Source of the DNA: Gluconacetobacter asukensis
GTDB lineage: Bacteria; Pseudomonadota; Alphaproteobacteria; Acetobacterales; Acetobacteraceae
Length of the DNA: 64,000 nucleotides
Direction of reading: 5' to 3'
Assembly: GCF_014174375.1 (NCBI RefSeq)
Contig: NZ_JABEQE010000020.1
Coordinates: forward strand, 1 to 64,000
Positions 61,510 to 64,000 of the stretch are shown piece by piece; position 1 is the stretch's first letter; the number at the start of each line of letters is the position of its first letter. The translations under genes and the position numbers were made by a program. Below the pieces are notes generated by a model. It did not search any database. It was not told the origin of the DNA and saw only the letters and a program-made list of their open reading frames with translations.

Positions 61510-62390
61510 CTATCATCCGGTACTCCATACCCCTCATATCCTTCGGGAAGATCGGATTTCCCTGTCTTCGCGTTATCCTCAGCCTGATTGAACTGCTGCA
61601 CCGCCGAAGCTGCCGCCGCCCCATTCAGCGCATTGACCGACGCATTCCCCTTGCCCGCGCCACCCAGCAGCCCGCCGGCCGCACCGGCCACCGACGCCAC
61701 TCCGTTGCTCAGCACGTTCGCTACCGCCGCCCGTGTCGCCGGGTCAGTCGTCAGCCCGCTCGCCACCGACTGCGCCCAGTCGCGCGTCGCCGCCGACGCC
61801 AGACCGCCCGCCGCCGTGCCCAGCGCCACCGCACCCACATTCCCGCCCGTCACCGCCGCGACAATCGCGTTCCCCGCCGTCTCCAGCCCCACACGGCCCG
61901 CACCGCCTTCCGCGAAGGCCGGATTGCTTGATTTCAATACGTCGGAAACCTGCCCGCCAACCTCGCCCACCAACTGGCCGCCCAGTTGCTGCGCCTGCAA
62001 CGCATTGCTCAGCGCCGTCGGGTCGAATGCGTTCGCCAGATGCCCGTTCGCCGATCCCGGATCGCGGCTGTAGCTCCCACTGACGCTCCCCGCATCCACC
62101 GTGATGTTGCTGCCGATCGCCGACTGGCTGAGGCTGGTCTGCTCATGCGTGCGCCCGCCACCCAGCAGCTCCGACACCAGCCCGGTCCCCCACGAACGCC
62201 GAATGCGACGATGCGCTGCTCGCGCTCTGCGTCCTGTCCCACCCCGCCGACAGGTTCACGCCCTTCTGCGCCGCCAGCACCACGTCCTGGCCCGCCAACT
62301 GCGCCGCCACCGCGCTCAGGCTGCCGTTCGCAGCGTCGGACGCGTTTCCACGTTCAGCGTGCTCCGCGTCGTTTTGCCTTACCTATGCCG
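61510..62390 (-). pseudogene. Filamentous haemagglutinin/CdiA-like fragment (pre-toxin region)
   Basis: Frame ending about 62177: MSELLGGGRTHEQTSLSQSAIGSNITVDAGSVSGSYSRD.., Ala/Gly-rich ALSNALQAQQLGGQLVGEVGGQVSDVLKSSNPAF and LETAGNAIVAAVTGGNVGAVALGTAAGGLASAATRDWAQSVASGLTTDP, typical of the pre-toxin part of two-partner-secreted exoproteins. Upstream sequence to about 62390 continues in another frame (LSAVAAQLAGQDVVLAAQKGVNL). The end is cut by the IS3 right end (GYGVPD|DRGG). A decayed contact-dependent-inhibition locus. Confidence 0.65.
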
Positions 62391-62417
62391 GTCCTGCTTT
62401 TTCCTCGGAACGAAAAA

Positions 62418-62939
62418 TTATAACTGAAAAAAAGTCAGACATACTCCATACTCATCAAGAATATTATCAGCGACTTCGAATTCAAAATTCCGGTCAGGAA
62501 AACACTCACGAAGAGCAATATGCCAATATTGTTCAATTTGCCGTGCAAAAATGTGGCAAAGCTTATGATCTTTTTCCGTCAAACCAACCTTTAAAACCGG
62601 ACTTCCTGGAGAATCTTCCCATTTTGAAAAGAATTGGTTCACCGAAAAATTGTTTTGATACCGCTCTACATCTCTACGTTCTGTACTTGGGAGCAACTGT
62701 CCTGGCTTATTCTCCCTAAACCCTGTAAGGGCGCTTTGAGGAGAGAAATCTGAAGAATCTGCTTTCCAAAAAATATGATTATTATACTCAACAAAATCAG
62801 GTGACAAAATTCCAATAACTGCTGTCGCTTGCTCTATCGACACCATGTTTCCAACATAACCAAAAAAATCCGTCGCCCCAATATCACTCGAAAATAAATT
62901 CAGAACATTTTTTGGAATCTTTCCTTTACATATCGTCAT
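62418..62939 (-). CDS. AT-rich protein, candidate immunity protein of a CDI-type toxin
   Basis: 173 residues, no family recognised: MTICKGKIPKNVLNLFSSDIGATDFFGYVGNMVSIEQATAVIGILSPDFVEYNNHIFWKADSS.. Markedly AT-rich against the neighbourhood. Its ATG overlaps (ATGA) the stop of an upstream frame ending SVLNDLGLKK. A small, AT-rich gene coupled downstream of an exoprotein toxin tail is the classic position of a cdiI immunity gene; function is inferred from context only. Confidence 0.5.
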   Translation of the reverse strand: MTICKGKIPKNVLNLFSSDIGATDFFGYVGNMVSIEQATAVIGILSPDFVEYNNHIFWKADSSDFSPQSALTGFRENKPGQLLPSTERRDVERYQNNFSVNQFFSKWEDSPGSPVLKVGLTEKDHKLCHIFARQIEQYWHIALRECFPDRNFEFEVADNILDEYGVCLTFFQL

Positions 62940-63012
62940 TTCTTCAACCCAAGGTCGTTCAAAACAGAATTAGGCACATTTCCTTCAAAGGTCTTCGTAT
63001 CGTTTCCCTTTC
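62936..63012 (-). pseudogene. C-terminal tail of a toxin-like ORF cut by IS5
   Basis: The minus-strand frame reads KGNDTKTFEGNVPNSVLNDLGLKK then TGA, overlapping the immunity-like start by ATGA. It is interrupted at 63013 by the left end of the IS5 element. Likely the last 25 residues of the toxin whose immunity gene follows. Confidence 0.45.
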
Positions 63013-63884
63013 TAGAGGGTGTTATGTACTTTTGCGGCGCTTGGGTCTAATGGAACTGGATGAGCCCTGTTCTGCCTCGCAAGCCGTATCCGTCTGACGT
63101 CAGCGACGAGGAGTGGTCGCTGGTGGTTCCTTATCTCACTCTGATGACTGAGGCTGCGCCGCAGCGAGAGCATTCCCTGCGCGAGTTGTTCAATGCCCTG
63201 CGTTACGTGATCCGTTATGGCATTGCCTGGCGCGCCATGCCGAACGACTTCCCGCCGTGGTCGGCGGTGTATCAACAATCGCAGCGCTGGCTGGCGTCGG
63301 GCTGTTTCGAGGCCCTGGCACAGGATCTGCGAGCCTTGCTGCGCCTCGCCTCCGGACGGGCGGAAGAACCCACGGCCGCGATCATTGATAGCCGTACGCT
63401 GCGCTCCACGCCGGAAAGCGGCACCCGTGCCGGTTATGACGGCGCCAAGCGCAAGCGCGGCTCGAAGGTGCATATGGCGGTGGACACCCTCGGGCACTTG
63501 CTCGCTCTTCATGTGACGCCGGCCGATGTCGGCGATCGCGCCGCCGTGGCACGTCTCGCCGCCGACATCCAGGACGCGACCGGCGACAACGTCACACTCG
63601 CCTATGTCGATCAGGGCTATACCGGCGAAGTCGCGGCCGACGCCGCTGCCGCCGAAGGCATTGCCCTGCATGTGGTCAAACTGCCAGAAGCCAAGCGCGG
63701 CTTTGTCCTGCTGCCGCGTCGCTGGGTCGTGGAGCGATCCTTTGCCTGGGCCACGCGCTGTCGCAGGCTGGTCAAGGACTACGAAAGATACGCGACCACG
63801 CCCGCAGGCTTCCACGTCATCGCATTCGTCGGATACATGCTCAAACATGCCGCACAGATGATCCAATGTGCATAACACCCTCTA
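63013..63884. mobile_element. IS5-family (IS1031-like) insertion sequence, complete
   Basis: Terminal inverted repeats TAGAGGGTGTTATGTAC (63013-63029) and its complement GTGCATAACACCCTCTA (63868-63884) differ at one position. About 870 bases, one transposase gene. IS1031 elements of this size and end sequence (GAGGGTGTTATG) are typical of acetic acid bacteria. A 3-bp TNA target duplication could not be proven; the flanks share only TA. Confidence 0.85.
63060..63875 (+). CDS. IS5-family transposase (IS1031 group)
   Basis: 271 residues. SDVSDEEWSLVVPYL, LRYVIRYGIAWRAMPNDFPPWSAVYQQSQRW, then DDE: AAIIDSRTLRST (Asp), KVHMAVDTLGHLLALHVTPADVGDRAAV (Asp in V-D), YVDQGYTGE and WVVERSFAWATRCRRLVKDYER (Glu). 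Full length and intact frame, so probably active. Plus strand, opposite to the gene it disrupts. Confidence 0.95.
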   Translation: MSPVLPRKPYPSDVSDEEWSLVVPYLTLMTEAAPQREHSLRELFNALRYVIRYGIAWRAMPNDFPPWSAVYQQSQRWLASGCFEALAQDLRALLRLASGRAEEPTAAIIDSRTLRSTPESGTRAGYDGAKRKRGSKVHMAVDTLGHLLALHVTPADVGDRAAVARLAADIQDATGDNVTLAYVDQGYTGEVAADAAAAEGIALHVVKLPEAKRGFVLLPRRWVVERSFAWATRCRRLVKDYERYATTPAGFHVIAFVGYMLKHAAQMIQCA

Positions 63885-63900
63885 AAAGAAATAAGCTTTT

Positions 63901-64000
63901 TTAAACTGTGAAATTTTGATCCACGAACATCTCCGCAAACATCTGCGGACTTAGAATCACACCTTTTTTCTTTGCCGTTTCTTGATTACTTATCCACATA
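63901..64000 (-). CDS. C-terminal end of a gene running out of the window (possible toxin)
   Basis: Minus-strand frame ..WISNQETAKKKGVILSPQMFAEMFVDQNFTV then TAA at 63901. AT-rich and protein-like; the gene extends beyond 64000. Reading across the IS5 insertion, a different frame would join to KGNDTKTFEGNVP, so whether this is the same toxin or a separate gene is undecided. Confidence 0.4.
   Translation of the reverse strand, partial: MWISNQETAKKKGVILSPQMFAEMFVDQNFTV

Noticed and set aside
1..64000. CRISPR array
   Set aside because: No series of regularly spaced direct repeats and no cas genes were seen.
1..64000. rRNA or tRNA genes
   Set aside because: No cloverleaf with a conserved GTTCGANNC arm or rRNA core segment was recognised on reading; a tRNAscan run would be decisive.

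Overview
The window is GC-rich alphaproteobacterial DNA. The combination of a Rhizobiales/acetic-acid-bacteria style conjugative element with an IS5-family (IS1031-like) insertion sequence points to Acetobacteraceae (Komagataeibacter, Gluconacetobacter or Acetobacter type). That assignment is inference from gene content, not from a marker gene.

Region 1 (1-6980) is ordinary accessory metabolism: a partial NAD(P)-binding protein, an IS3 transposase relic, an MDR oxidoreductase with an NTF2-like protein divergent from an Rrf2 regulator, an aldehyde dehydrogenase with a carboxymuconolactone decarboxylase-like protein, and two LysR regulators.

Region 2 (6901-57395) is one large conjugative element (ICE or plasmid). 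Its backbone genes are almost all on the minus strand. In transcription order they run: ParB-like, DUF6878, DUF6915, DUF932, a 146-aa protein, a toprim protein, DUF2493, small proteins, DUF736, XRE, DUF2285 proteins, an AlpA-like HTH, repA, parA, a DNA methyltransferase, an RHH protein, DUF2840, traF, DUF736, a lytic transglycosylase, a relaxase (DUF3363 type), parDE, traG/virD4, copG, and trbBCDEJ-K-LFGI with DUF2274. A serine recombinase sits at the right end.

Cargo is inserted at several points in this backbone and breaks its strand continuity: (a) 16.4-23.4 kb between copG and trbB, a putative defence island with HU, an Mrr-like nuclease plus Rad50-like ATPase pair, and a convergent Mrr-nSTAND NTPase; (b) 34.2-35.0 kb, ArsR and SRPBCC; (c) 39.1-45.6 kb, GST, a DJ-1/PfpI operon, GlxA-type regulator, HxlR/azoreductase and a cupin; (d) 49.9-52.0 kb, LysR and an MDR dehydrogenase. 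The shared theme of (b)-(d) is redox, electrophile or aromatic stress, each set with its own regulator.

Region 3 (57.4-64.0 kb) is a graveyard of nested mobile elements. A truncated IS66 tnpA abuts the recombinase. An IS3 element interrupts a filamentous-haemagglutinin/CdiA-like fragment and is itself interrupted by a 2.65-kb serine-recombinase element whose attL and attR half-sites can be read directly. An IS1031-like IS5 copy sits next to an AT-rich toxin tail and immunity-like gene.

The signals I consider most worth following are the defence cargo between copG and trbB, the reconstructable att site of the small serine-recombinase element, a repeated operator (CGACT-N5-AGTCG) at four places in the backbone, and three long inverted-repeat leaders upstream of backbone genes.
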